A stretch of 64,000 nt of DNA, from the NCBI GenBank assembly GCA_036006425.1, contig DASYPQ010000023.1:192685-256684 (forward strand), given 5' to 3'. The position numbers were made by a program, and so were the translations under genes. The stretch comes from DASYPQ01 sp036006425 (GTDB lineage Bacteria > Planctomycetota > UBA1135 > GCA-002686595). Below, in pieces: positions 44,512 to 53,042 of this stretch. The notes under the pieces are model-generated. The model made no database searches. It worked only from the letters and a program-made list of their open reading frames with translations, and had not been told where the DNA came from. Position 1 is the first letter of the stretch. Each line of letters opens with the position of its first letter.

Positions 44512-45852
44512 TCAGGCCCCGCGCGCCGAACGCGCCAGGATTTGCGCCGCGAGCTGGCGCGATTTGATCACGCACTGGTCCGAATTGTCGTATTCGAAGC
44601 GTCCGAAGCGCCCGAGTGCGACGAGCCCGGCGCCGTCCATCCACGCGAAAACGGCCTTCCGACGGGCCGCATACGCGTGGTCGAAGACGACGTACGCGTG
44701 GCGCACGGCGCTGCGGTCGTGGAAGAGGATCTCGTCCTTCTCGAGGAGTCCGGCGTGCACGAGTCCGGCGATCACCTCCTCCTCGAGCTCCTTGCCCGGC
44801 AGTCCCTTGCCCGCGCGCGCTCCACCGGGAAGCGTCACTTCGCACAGGAACGAGCTCTTCCCCTCGGGCGCGTTCCCGGGCGCGTAGTTCGACATGTACG
44901 TGACCCGGTTCGCGGGTCCCTGGACGTCGTGGGGGAGGTAGACCCACGAGAGGTCGGGATGCGCGGCGCGATCCAGGGCGATCAGCACGCACACGAGTCC
45001 GTTGTACTCGAGGCCGCGCATCGCGTCGGCGACGTCGCGCGGCATCTCGCGCAGGATGTCCGGCAGATCGGTCAGAGGCAGCGTGCTGACGACGAGATCG
45101 AACTCCTCCCCATTCACGCGCCACGACGAACCGTGACGGACGATGTCCTTCACCGGCGTCGAGAGCCGCACCCGGCCCCGGATCGTCGACGCGATGCCGT
45201 CGGTGATCGCCTGGAACCCCCCGCGTTTCGGGTAGTAGAAGATCGCCTGGTGCGTGTAGCCTTCCGTGCGGATCCCGACGGAGGAGCGGAGCACGTCGTC
45301 GATCGGCGCGTCGGGCACGCGCCCGGCGACCCAGTCGCTCGTGACCTCGGAGAGCTCGCGTTTCCAGACCTTGAGGTTGTAGGGATCCATGAAATGCGAC
45401 GCGATCCCGTCGCCGAATCGCCAGCGGATCCAGGACCCGAAATCGGCGGGTGCCGCCGATCCCGACACGCGTCGCTCGTGCCAGGCCGCGACGTAGCCGC
45501 GCAGGCATTCGAAGTTCGCCTGCGGAGGGAGATCGCCGAGCCCGTTCTCGAACGGGTAGTTCACCCAGCGGTCCTCGAAGCGGATGCGCGTGTGGCGGTC
45601 CTTCTGGACGAACGCCGCGTCGCCGCCGGCGCAGTCCTTCATCCACTGCATCGCGGGCGCGTCCTTGCTGTAGAGGATGTGGCCGCCGGCGATGTCGTAC
45701 GTGAACCCCTCGACGGTCCGGCTCCGGCACAGGCCGCCGACCTCCGCGCCGGCCTCGAAGACGTGGACCGAGCCCGCATCGAGCCCGCCTTCGACGAGGA
45801 AACGCGCGAGCGAGAGGCCGGAGACGCCGGCGCCGAGGATGGCGATCTTCAA
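44512..45852 (-). CDS. FAD-dependent oxidoreductase, amine-oxidase / protoporphyrinogen-oxidase-like
   Basis: The product is 446 residues from a TTG start directly before KIAILGAGVSG; no ATG or GTG lies in frame close upstream. The Rossmann FAD motif is GAGVSGLSLARFL near 7-20, followed by VHVFEAGAEVGGLCRS. Further blocks are WVNYPFENGLG, FYYPKRGGFQAITDGIAS and a C-terminal LVALGRFGRFEY that would close the flavin site. The pattern resembles UDP-galactopyranose-mutase and protoporphyrinogen-oxidase-like proteins. Which reaction it carries out is not clear. It is 67 nt downstream of the RNase HII-like gene. Confidence 0.75.
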   Translation of the reverse strand: MKIAILGAGVSGLSLARFLVEGGLDAGSVHVFEAGAEVGGLCRSRTVEGFTYDIAGGHILYSKDAPAMQWMKDCAGGDAAFVQKDRHTRIRFEDRWVNYPFENGLGDLPPQANFECLRGYVAAWHERRVSGSAAPADFGSWIRWRFGDGIASHFMDPYNLKVWKRELSEVTSDWVAGRVPDAPIDDVLRSSVGIRTEGYTHQAIFYYPKRGGFQAITDGIASTIRGRVRLSTPVKDIVRHGSSWRVNGEEFDLVVSTLPLTDLPDILREMPRDVADAMRGLEYNGLVCVLIALDRAAHPDLSWVYLPHDVQGPANRVTYMSNYAPGNAPEGKSSFLCEVTLPGGARAGKGLPGKELEEEVIAGLVHAGLLEKDEILFHDRSAVRHAYVVFDHAYAARRKAVFAWMDGAGLVALGRFGRFEYDNSDQCVIKSRQLAAQILARSARGA

Positions 45853-45919
45853 GGCTCTGAGGGGGGTGGGGCGGGCACGATAGCAGCGGTCGAGTCCGGC
45901 CGACAGGCCGCGGCGGCGA

Positions 45920-46933
45920 TCACCTCGCGCGCACGAGATCGCTGTGCGCGACCCCGGAGCGACCGATCGCACGCGCGGCGTCGGTCAGCCAGCGGCGTCC
46001 ATCGGAAACGTACCCCGCCGTCGGGCGCAAGCTCGGGTCGAGTTTCCGGAAGTATTCGTTGAACGCGTGCATGCAGACTTCGCGCGTGTACTTCGCCAGG
46101 CAGGATGCGAGCGCGACGGCCATGGAGGCGCCCTCGGCGCGCTCCGCGAACGCGATGCGCATCCAGCGCGGGGTCGCGTCGCGGTTCCTCTCGATCACCG
46201 CATACTCGGAGCGCGGGCGTTCCTCGGAGATCCGCTCGATGCGCGCCTCCGGGAAGGTCTCCCGCAGCAGCGCCTCGTAGCGCATGCGGCCTCCGTGGCG
46301 ATCGACCAGGAGATCGAGGCCTTCGGCCGCGTACCTGCGCCAGAGATCGCGCAGGATCGCCGCCGAGAAGTCCCAGTGGCTCCGGCTCTTATTGTCCGTG
46401 CGCGCGAACGACGCGTTCAGCTCGCCGACGGGCAGCACACGGACGCCCGCGCTGCACGGCTCGACTCCGTTGCGCGCCGCGGCCGCGGCCAGGGCCGCGA
46501 TGCGCCGGTCGAGCTCCGCGAGGTCGACGCGGAGCGGCAGCGAAGGCGCGAGATGCACGGCCCAGGGCTCGGGATCGAGCGGCGCTCCGGCGAGGAGCTC
46601 CCGCGCGCTCGCCGGCGGGCGGCGCGACGACGCGCGGAGCGCGAGGAACGCGAGCGCGACCGTCTCGAGCCGCGCTTCGCCGCGCGGCGTCCGCGCGAAC
46701 ACGATCTTCGAATCCGCGACGAGCATCCGATCCGTGCCGTCGCGCGGTGCGGGCGCGGCGTCGACGTCGAGCGCGCGCCAGAGATCGATGTCCGGATCGG
46801 GGACGCGGAACGCGCTGTAGCCGATCGTCAACGGTCCGAGCAGCGGACCGAGCCCGGCTTCGTCGATCCCGGCGACGACGCGCGCGGGCAGCCGGCGCTC
46901 GTCGAGCGGGAACGGCAGCGCCGACGCTCTCAT
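45920..46933 (-). CDS. RNase HII-like protein, divergent long form
   Basis: The product is 337 residues. The opening VAGIDEAGLGPLLGPL near 21-35 copies the RNase HII active-site motif, with Asp24 and Glu25 present, but GRG of the usual motif reads GLG. A later LVADSKIVF supplies the second Asp of an RNase H fold, and LLVDRHGGRMRYEALL could supply the third. It is much longer than normal RnhB (about 200), with an insertion between these motifs. It could process RNA-DNA hybrids or be a repurposed relative. The lgt stop overlaps its start by 4 nt (ATGA). Confidence 0.65.
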   Translation of the reverse strand: MRASALPFPLDERRLPARVVAGIDEAGLGPLLGPLTIGYSAFRVPDPDIDLWRALDVDAAPAPRDGTDRMLVADSKIVFARTPRGEARLETVALAFLALRASSRRPPASARELLAGAPLDPEPWAVHLAPSLPLRVDLAELDRRIAALAAAAARNGVEPCSAGVRVLPVGELNASFARTDNKSRSHWDFSAAILRDLWRRYAAEGLDLLVDRHGGRMRYEALLRETFPEARIERISEERPRSEYAVIERNRDATPRWMRIAFAERAEGASMAVALASCLAKYTREVCMHAFNEYFRKLDPSLRPTAGYVSDGRRWLTDAARAIGRSGVAHSDLVRAR

Positions 46934-47787
46934 CGCGCGGGCAGCGGGTCGGAGCGCCCGCGGTTCTTGACCAGGAGCGCGACGGCGACGAGACCGGTCG
47001 CCATCGAGACGATCTGCGACGTCGACACCGCGCCGCCGAACCAGACGCCGCGGACTTCGTCGCCGCGGAACGCCTCGACGAACGAGCGCAGGATCGCGTA
47101 GAGGAGGATCGTCCACAGCGCGACTTGCCCGGCGTAGCGGCGGCGCTTCAGGATCTGCCAGCCGACGAACGCGACGATCAGCGCCTTGACGCTCATCCAC
47201 GGCTCGGTCGCCCACAGGAGCTTGCCTTCGTTCTCGAGGCCGAAGAGGCTTCCTTCCGGCAGCGGCGACGGCACGCGCAGCGTGATCGGGAAGGGCAGGT
47301 GCGCGGACTTCGCGGGCACGACGCGGCCGTAGTCGTCGCCGACGAGCAGGCAGCCGACGCGGCCGATCGCCTGTCCGACGAACCCCGCGACCATGCCGAG
47401 ATCGAGCGCGTGGATCGGCCGGACCTTCTCCCGCTTCGCGCACCACATCCCGCCGACGATCGCGCCGAACATCCCGCCGTACATCACGAGGCCGCCTTCC
47501 CAGACGGCGAAGATCTTCATCGGATCGGAGAGGAACTCCTTCCCGACGCCGGACCCGCGGCAGATCTCGACGATGACGTACATGAGCCGCGCGCCGAGCA
47601 CGACACCGGCGAGGACCCAGACCGTGATCCGCGAGTAGCGCGCCGGGTCTCCCTTGGGATCGTCGCCGTAGCGCTCCGCGAGCTTGCCGAGGATCCACGA
47701 GCCCGTGAGGAACCCGATCGCGAGCATGACTCCGAAGCTGCGGATCGGAAACCCAAGGCCCGGGATCTTGAAGAGGATCGGGTGCAT
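46930..47787 (-). CDS. lgt: Prolipoprotein diacylglyceryl transferase
   Basis: The product is 285 residues. The start is the ATG before HPILFKIPGLGFPIRSFG, the typical Lgt opening; upstream in-frame codons add no helix. About seven membrane helices are present. Key blocks are GLVMYGGMFGAIVGG near 120-135 with the essential Tyr-Gly, and the Lgt signature AGFVGQAIGRVGCLLVGDDYG near 155-175 with the catalytic-region Arg and Asn/Asp. It attaches diacylglycerol to the lipobox cysteine, consistent with the many lipoproteins here. Its TGA overlaps the start of the RNase HII-like gene. Confidence 0.93.
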   Translation of the reverse strand: MHPILFKIPGLGFPIRSFGVMLAIGFLTGSWILGKLAERYGDDPKGDPARYSRITVWVLAGVVLGARLMYVIVEICRGSGVGKEFLSDPMKIFAVWEGGLVMYGGMFGAIVGGMWCAKREKVRPIHALDLGMVAGFVGQAIGRVGCLLVGDDYGRVVPAKSAHLPFPITLRVPSPLPEGSLFGLENEGKLLWATEPWMSVKALIVAFVGWQILKRRRYAGQVALWTILLYAILRSFVEAFRGDEVRGVWFGGAVSTSQIVSMATGLVAVALLVKNRGRSDPLPAR

Positions 47788-47994
47788 GGGCGCACGGCGC
47801 GCGCGGATTGTAGGGAGCGCGCCGCGGCAGGTGGAAGGACCTGGGGACATCGGATGCTTCCCTTGCCTCGAACCGCGGGATCGCTATCCTCTCCGCCCCT
47901 CCTTCCGCCGGACGGCCGGGCGCTCGCGCCCGAACGCCACCCGAAGTTCGGAGCGGACGTTCCATTCGTCCACCTTCCCTCGAGGAGAAGTCCG

Positions 47995-48852
47995 ATGAGC
48001 GACGCCGAGAAGCCGAACCTGCCCAACGCGAAGGTCTTCGTCGAAGGGCGCTACCGGAAGCTGACCCGCGACCTGCCGCAGACCGTCTTCTTCTGCCCCG
48101 AGTGCAAGGGTCACCCGCGCCGGCGCCGCGGCTGCGCGCGCTGCGAAGGCTTCGGCAAGCTGACGCGCGATTCGGTGCAGGAGCTCGTCGGCTGGGTCGC
48201 GGGCGCCGCGTTCAAGACGCGGAGGAACAAGTTCCACGGCGCCGGGCGCGAGGACATCGACGTCCGGATGCTGGGGGAAGGTCGCCCGTTCGTGCTCGAG
48301 ATGGTGAATCCGAAGTGTCTCGACGTCGATCTCGCCGCGCTCGAGGCGGAGATCAACCGTCGCAACGAGGGCCGTCTCGAGATCCGCGGACTCCACTGGA
48401 CCGAGAAGACGCGCGTGCGCGCGATCAAGGAGACGCCGCACGCGAAGGAGTACGAGGCGCGCGTCGAGGCGGAAGGGGAGCCTTCCTCCGACGCGATCGC
48501 CGCTGTCGTCGGCCGGAGGCTCGCCGTCACGCAGCAGACCCCCGCGCGCGTCGCGCACCGTCGCGCGGACAAGGCGCGCGAGCGCTGGGTCGAGTTCTCG
48601 GGCTTCACGCGGATCGACGACGCTTCCGTGCCCGCGGGGACGACGCACTGGGCCGTCCGCATCCGCACCGAGCACGGAACCTACGTCAAGGAAGTCGTCA
48701 ACGGCGAGGCGGGCGCGACGACGCCGTCGCTCGCGGGCCTTCTCGGCCTGCCGTGCCGCTGCCTCGAGCTCGACGTCCTCGCGATCCTCGACGTCGAAGG
48801 TCACGCGGAGACGGTCGCGCGCGCGCCGGCCGCGTTCGGCGAGAACGTCTAG
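47995..48852 (+). CDS. Pus10-like tRNA pseudouridine synthase
   Basis: The product is 285 residues with a GAGGAGA site before the ATG. A four-Cys zinc motif is at Cys34, Cys37, Cys47 and Cys50. The Pus10 catalytic block is KFHGAGREDIDVRMLGEGRP near 79-98, with predicted nucleophile Asp87 in GRED. A late RIRTEHGTYVKEVVNGE and the final LDVLAILDVEG complete the catalytic fold. Pus10 makes pseudouridine 54/55 in archaeal and eukaryotic tRNA; bacteria normally use TruB for position 55. The N-terminal THUMP-containing part is reduced to the zinc motif. The gene stands alone and its 3' end overlaps the FabZ-like gene by 4 nt. Confidence 0.85.
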   Translation: MSDAEKPNLPNAKVFVEGRYRKLTRDLPQTVFFCPECKGHPRRRRGCARCEGFGKLTRDSVQELVGWVAGAAFKTRRNKFHGAGREDIDVRMLGEGRPFVLEMVNPKCLDVDLAALEAEINRRNEGRLEIRGLHWTEKTRVRAIKETPHAKEYEARVEAEGEPSSDAIAAVVGRRLAVTQQTPARVAHRRADKARERWVEFSGFTRIDDASVPAGTTHWAVRIRTEHGTYVKEVVNGEAGATTPSLAGLLGLPCRCLELDVLAILDVEGHAETVARAPAAFGENV

Positions 48853-49328
48853 ACGAGCACGCCGAGGATCTCGGTCTCGAACACGAGGTCGCGTCCGACG
48901 AATCCCTGCGCGGCGTAGGAGAACATCCGGCTGCGGATCCGCTCCTTCCGAGCGACGAAGACGAGGCGCGCGGGCGGCTGCACCACGCCGCGGAAGCGCG
49001 TGTCGTTCATTCCGCCGAAACCGAGGAAGGCGCCGTCGGGCAGCGAGCGCGTGCGCAGGTAGTCGTACGAGCAGAGCTGCGCGGCCGCCTCGCACATGAG
49101 CGCACCGGGGAAGATCGGGCGACCCGGGATGTGGTCGTCCGCCCACCAGTCGTCCGCGCGGATCTCCTTGAACCCGACGATCCTCGATCCGTCGGCTGCG
49201 ATGTGGAGGATCCCGTCGAGCAGCGCGAACCGACCCCGCTGCTTGATCTTCCCGAGGATGTCGTCGCGCGTCGCGACGACACGCGACAGGTCGGCGGTTT
49301 CGAAGTCGATCAGCGGTTCGGAGGGCAT
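48849..49328 (-). CDS. FabZ/FabA-like 3-hydroxyacyl-ACP dehydratase
   Basis: The product is 159 residues with a hot-dog fold. I start at MPSEPLIDFETADLS; upstream codons give an unrelated leader. The FabZ-type active site is WADDHIPGRPIFPGALMCEAAAQL near 78-100, containing the catalytic His and the long central helix. FLGFGGMNDTRFRG and VFVARKERIRSRMF match later strands. It dehydrates 3-hydroxyacyl-ACP, or a related CoA or ACP thioester, in lipid synthesis. HIPGRP replaces the usual HFPG, so it may be a specialised member rather than the housekeeping FabZ. No other fatty-acid gene is adjacent. Confidence 0.8.
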   Translation of the reverse strand: MPSEPLIDFETADLSRVVATRDDILGKIKQRGRFALLDGILHIAADGSRIVGFKEIRADDWWADDHIPGRPIFPGALMCEAAAQLCSYDYLRTRSLPDGAFLGFGGMNDTRFRGVVQPPARLVFVARKERIRSRMFSYAAQGFVGRDLVFETEILGVLV

Positions 49329-49384
49329 CGGGGCCGGCAGTCTAGGCAGGCGCTCCCGTGATGCAATCACCGAGTGAGCCCCGT

Positions 49385-49426
49385 CCACGAGGTCGCCCGC
49401 CGGAGGGTCGGCGGGCGTCCTCGTGG
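49385..49426 (-). terminator. Strong hairpin downstream of the BON-domain gene
   Basis: CCACGAGG (49385-49392) pairs with CCTCGTGG (49419-49426) and CGCCCGCC (49394-49401) with GGCGGGCG (49410-49417). The two 8-bp stems are perfect, separated by one T-T mismatch, and close an 8-nt loop. It starts 17 nt beyond the BON gene stop. No U-tract follows on the minus strand, so it may be a U-less terminator or a 3' stability element. Confidence 0.6.
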
Positions 49427-49442
49427 CCGGAAGCCGGCGCGA

Positions 49443-49766
49443 TCAGGCGCTGCTGACTTCCAATTGGTTGACGACGTCGCGGACGCCGTCGCACTTGCGC
49501 GCGAGCCGCTCGGCCTCTTCCTTCTCGTGCTGGGTCGCGACGCGGCCCATCAGATAGACGACACCGTGCTCGGTGTTCACTTCGATGTTGCGGGCCTTCA
49601 CGTCGTTGTCGCCGACCATCTTGGTCTTGACGGCTGCCGTGATCGACGCGTCGCTGATCTGCGACCCGACCGATTGATTCGTGCGGCAGCCTTGCACGAC
49701 AGGCGTCGCTGCGACGACGCCGAGAGTGAGGGCGAGGATCCACGGACTGAACTTCGAGTTTCTCAT
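49443..49766 (-). CDS. BON-domain lipoprotein
   Basis: The product is 107 residues with an AAGGAGA site 7 nt before the ATG. The signal ends with TPVVQGC (Cys27). One BON domain follows at about 38-105: ISDASITAAVKTKMVGDNDV, then NIEVNTEHGVVYLMGRV, then AERLARKCDGVRDVVNQLEV. BON proteins (OsmY, Kbp) bind membranes or phospholipids and often respond to osmotic stress. A strong hairpin follows its stop. Confidence 0.88.
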   Translation of the reverse strand: MRNSKFSPWILALTLGVVAATPVVQGCRTNQSVGSQISDASITAAVKTKMVGDNDVKARNIEVNTEHGVVYLMGRVATQHEKEEAERLARKCDGVRDVVNQLEVSSA

Positions 49767-49938
49767 GGGAATGTCTCCTTGTTTGGGTATGCGTGCGACG
49801 CTGCGGACTCGCGGTCGCTGCACTGCTTGGGCAAGCAGCGTTCCATTCGTGCGCTTGCGAAATGACGGTCTCGAGAACGGAGGCGGGAGCGCCGCCGATC
49901 GGCGGACGCTCCCGCGCTCCTGAAGTCTCCGAACGTCC

Positions 49939-50187
49939 TCAGATCCTCTGGTCGTCCGGCGTCTCGGCGGTCTCGGTATGACCGGGGCCGTCGGGTTCGG
50001 TGTCGCCGTAGCGCGGCAGATGCGGAGTGTCCTCCGGTCGCGGTCGCGCGGTGCGTTCGTCGCGACGGCCGGTGGACGGATCCTCTCGCTCTGCGCCGCT
50101 TCGGCCTTGATCGGTGTGCTCGGACTCCTCGTTCTCGCTTCTGCCGCCGGAGCTCTGCGTCGACGGGTTCGTGTTCCTCGGATCCAT
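49939..50187 (-). CDS. Small hydrophilic disordered protein
   Basis: The product is 82 residues, preceded by a GGAAGG site. The whole chain is polar and charged (Ser, Thr, Glu, Asp, Arg, Pro, with no hydrophobic core), beginning MDPRNTNPSTQSSGG and ending ETAETPDDQRI. There is no signal peptide and no recognisable family. Its composition resembles stress-associated disordered proteins. It lies between the BON lipoprotein and the MlaA fusion on the same strand. Confidence 0.5.
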   Translation of the reverse strand: MDPRNTNPSTQSSGGRSENEESEHTDQGRSGAEREDPSTGRRDERTARPRPEDTPHLPRYGDTEPDGPGHTETAETPDDQRI

Positions 50188-50327
50188 GACTTGCCTTCCT
50201 TCGAGCCCGCACCATCGCGGGCCGGTTCCCGCGAGGCACAATGCGTGCCGGAAAGAGCCCGAGGGGTCCCGACGGCCCGCGCCGCGCGCAAAACGCACGC
50301 CCCGCGTAGCTTCTACAAAGGACGGTC

Positions 50328-52280
50328 CTACGGCGTCGCGTCGTCCGCCTTCGCCGCGGTGCTCTCGATGATCTCCTGGATCGCCTTGCGGTGCAGGTTG
50401 CCGAGGTGGCCACCGGCGGGGAAGAAGTGCGCGCGGTCGCCGAACAGTTCCTTCAGCCACGCGACGTCCTCCGGACGCAGGAGGAGATCGTTCTCGTTCG
50501 CGAACAGACGGACCTTGTCGTTCGCGCGCAGACCGTCGGCGATCGCGTGCAGATCGCAGCGCTCGAACATCGTGCGCGCTCCCGCTTCGTCGAACGAGAT
50601 CGTGGGATCGCGCTTGCTGAAGTACGGGAGCACGTACGCGTACATGTACTCCATGTACGAATACTCCGACGCCTCGCGGAACGCGGGCGCGCGCTGCAAC
50701 CATCTCGATTTCGTCTTCAAGACGCCCAGGTGATGCAGGCTCTCGGTCTGCAGGATCACGAACTGCAGATCCATGCGGAAGGAGAGTCCGATCAGGAACT
50801 CGGACTCCAATTGCGTGAACGGCAGCTCCGTGCCGGGCTCGAGGTCGCCGCCGCCTAGAAACAGCGCCTTGCCGAGGATGTTCGCGATCTGGCGCTTGCG
50901 CTGCGCCGGCGGGAACTCGAGCGGCGCGTTGTAGAACGCGTCGACCTGCTTCATCGCGTGCTCGAGATCGACCGGAACGTCCATCGCGACGTAGACGTCG
51001 AACGGGAGGAGGCCGGCGGCCGCGGATTCCTTCTCGGCCGCGGCGATGAAGAGGACCTGGAATGCGCCCATCGAGATCCCGGCCAGTCGCCTGGAGTTGA
51101 ACCGTCCGGCGAATTGCTTCTCGAGGTCGCGATCGATGGCCGTGATCGCGGCGTGGAGATCGCACGCGTCCTGCGGCGTGTAGCCCGGCATGTCGACCGT
51201 CGACGCGTTGGCGATGAACTCCCAGTTCGTCGGATTGGACAGCGTGACGACGGAATTGCCGTGCTGGTACGCGATCTCGGCGAGACCGAGCGCCGAGTTG
51301 CTCAGCCTGTGTCCTCCAAGACCCGGAACGATGTACACGAGCGGGCTCGGCTTGGGCTGCAGCCAGTACGAGTAGGGAATGCGACGCCCCGCACCGATGC
51401 GCGCGCGCCCGACGCTGCGCCATTCGGGAAAGGCCGGATCCTCGAACGTCAGGAAGACGACGTCCAGCGTCTGCGTCGCCGCGCTCTCGTCGCGTTGCCA
51501 CGAGAGATCCTTGACGTCGACGTCGCGATTCAGCGTGTACAGCGTGCGCGCGGGCTCGTAGGCGTCGAAGTTCGCGTCGACGAGACGGAGCTCGGCCTGC
51601 GACTCGTCCGACACACGATTCACGCGGCGCACCCACGCGGCCGGAAAGTAGTAGTTCAGGGGATCGCTCAGCTCGTCCGGGATCTTCCCGATGCCGTCGC
51701 GAATCGTGCTCGGACCGTACAGCGGCAGGAAGAAGTACGTGCTGTTCTTCCATCCCCACTTGGCGAACGTCTGCCCGAAATCCTCGTCGTGAGCCTTGAG
51801 GCCCATGCGCGAGGCGGGATCGAACAGGCCGAGCAGGCCGATCGTCGAATTGACCACGAAGCGCAGGGTTTCCTCGCCGGCTTCCTTCCATTCGCCCTGC
51901 AGCGCGTTGTTGATGCCCCGCTTGGGGAACAGCAGGTTCTCGCCGGCCATCTTGATCCGATCGCGAACGGGGGGCGGGACGAAGTTCCGGTACACGCCGC
52001 CGACCGGTGCGATGACGTACTTCAAGAGACCGAAGTCGATCGCCGCCAGGACGCGATTCGCCGGCTCGAGGGGGTCGTCGACGTGGGGGAACACGATCTC
52101 CTCGCGCTGGAAGTACTCGGCTCCCGGCCCCGTGTAGTGCGACCAGTCGCGGCGTTGGAACTCCGTGCTGCAGCCGGAGAGAAGGAAGAGCGCGATGCCG
52201 AACGCGGCCGACGAGAGGCCGCGGTGGCCCGCGGCGCCCGGCGTCGAGTACCGTGCGCTTCCCGATGCCGAGCCGCTCAC
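50328..52280 (-). CDS. MlaA-family lipoprotein fused to an alpha/beta hydrolase
   Basis: The product is 650 residues from a GTG start; an ATG 39 nt further upstream is possible, and both overlap the divergent gene. The lipobox is LLSGC (Cys near 37). Residues 65-245 are MlaA/VacJ-like: DDPLEPANRVLAAIDFGLLK, FPKRGINNALQGEWKEAG, and FAKWGWKNSTYFFLPLYGPS. From about 305 a hydrolase follows: YIVPGLGGHRLSN, the nucleophile elbow GISMG (Ser403), RLFANENDLLLRPED for the acid, and HFFPAGGHLGNLH for the His. MlaA normally removes phospholipid from the outer leaflet; joining it to a hydrolase suggests extraction coupled to lipid cleavage, which is inference. Confidence 0.8.
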   Translation of the reverse strand: MSGSASGSARYSTPGAAGHRGLSSAAFGIALFLLSGCSTEFQRRDWSHYTGPGAEYFQREEIVFPHVDDPLEPANRVLAAIDFGLLKYVIAPVGGVYRNFVPPPVRDRIKMAGENLLFPKRGINNALQGEWKEAGEETLRFVVNSTIGLLGLFDPASRMGLKAHDEDFGQTFAKWGWKNSTYFFLPLYGPSTIRDGIGKIPDELSDPLNYYFPAAWVRRVNRVSDESQAELRLVDANFDAYEPARTLYTLNRDVDVKDLSWQRDESAATQTLDVVFLTFEDPAFPEWRSVGRARIGAGRRIPYSYWLQPKPSPLVYIVPGLGGHRLSNSALGLAEIAYQHGNSVVTLSNPTNWEFIANASTVDMPGYTPQDACDLHAAITAIDRDLEKQFAGRFNSRRLAGISMGAFQVLFIAAAEKESAAAGLLPFDVYVAMDVPVDLEHAMKQVDAFYNAPLEFPPAQRKRQIANILGKALFLGGGDLEPGTELPFTQLESEFLIGLSFRMDLQFVILQTESLHHLGVLKTKSRWLQRAPAFREASEYSYMEYMYAYVLPYFSKRDPTISFDEAGARTMFERCDLHAIADGLRANDKVRLFANENDLLLRPEDVAWLKELFGDRAHFFPAGGHLGNLHRKAIQEIIESTAAKADDATP

Positions 52281-52993
52281 GCCTTCACGCCCGCTACCCG
52301 TTGATCCTGCTGCTCGCACTCCTCGTGACTGGCGTGCTCCTCGGTCTCGCGCCGCGGCACCGCTCGGACTGGGCGCTCGAGAACGCGCTCGCGGCTGCCG
52401 CGGTGGTCGTCCTGGTGGTCACGCATCGTCGTTTTCCACTCTCGAACGTGTCGTACACGTCGATCTTCGTGTTCCTCATGCTGCACGAGCTCGGCGCCCA
52501 CTACACGTACGCGGAGGTCCCGTACGACGCGTGGTTCGAGGAACTCACCGGTCGCGGCCTGAACGACTGGTTCGGATTCCACCGCAATCACTTCGACCGT
52601 CTGGTCCACTTCTCCTACGGACTGCTATTCGCGTACCCGATGCGCGAAATCTTCGTCCGCATCGCCAACGCGCGCGGGTTCTGGGGCTACTTCCTCCCGC
52701 TCGAGATGGTCATGTCGACCTCGATGCTCTACGAGTTGATCGAGTGGGGTGCCGCCTCGACCGTCGGCAAGGAACTCGGCCAGGCGTACCTCGGGACGCA
52801 GGGCGACGAGTGGGACTCGCAGAAGGACATGCTGCTCGCGACGATGGGCGCCGTCGTCGCCCTGGTCGTCGCGGCGTCGATCCACCGGGCGTACAACCGC
52901 GATTTCCAGCGCGAGTGGGCGGAGAGCCTCAGCGTGTCGAAGAAGGAGCCCCTCGGCGAGCAGGAGCTCGCGAAGCTGAAACGCGGGCGCTGA
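52265..52993 (+). CDS. DUF2238 (YjdF-like) inner-membrane protein
   Basis: The product is 242 residues from the ATG; a GTG 12 nt upstream is also possible. About six membrane helices are present, the first at YPLILLLALLVTGVLLGL. DUF2238 blocks are FVFLMLHELGAHYTYAEVPY, NHFDRLVHFSYGLLFAYP and MLYELIEWGAASTVGKELG, then a conserved GTQGDEWDSQKDML loop before the last helix. The conserved His, Glu and Asp suggest a metal or enzymatic site in the membrane, but no function is established. It diverges from the MlaA fusion with overlapping 5' ends. Confidence 0.85.
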   Translation: MPSRSRLHARYPLILLLALLVTGVLLGLAPRHRSDWALENALAAAAVVVLVVTHRRFPLSNVSYTSIFVFLMLHELGAHYTYAEVPYDAWFEELTGRGLNDWFGFHRNHFDRLVHFSYGLLFAYPMREIFVRIANARGFWGYFLPLEMVMSTSMLYELIEWGAASTVGKELGQAYLGTQGDEWDSQKDMLLATMGAVVALVVAASIHRAYNRDFQREWAESLSVSKKEPLGEQELAKLKRGR

Positions 52994-53042
52994 GCCCGTC
53001 GCCCGGCGACGCCGCGCGTCGCCGGGGCTAGCATGTCGCGCC

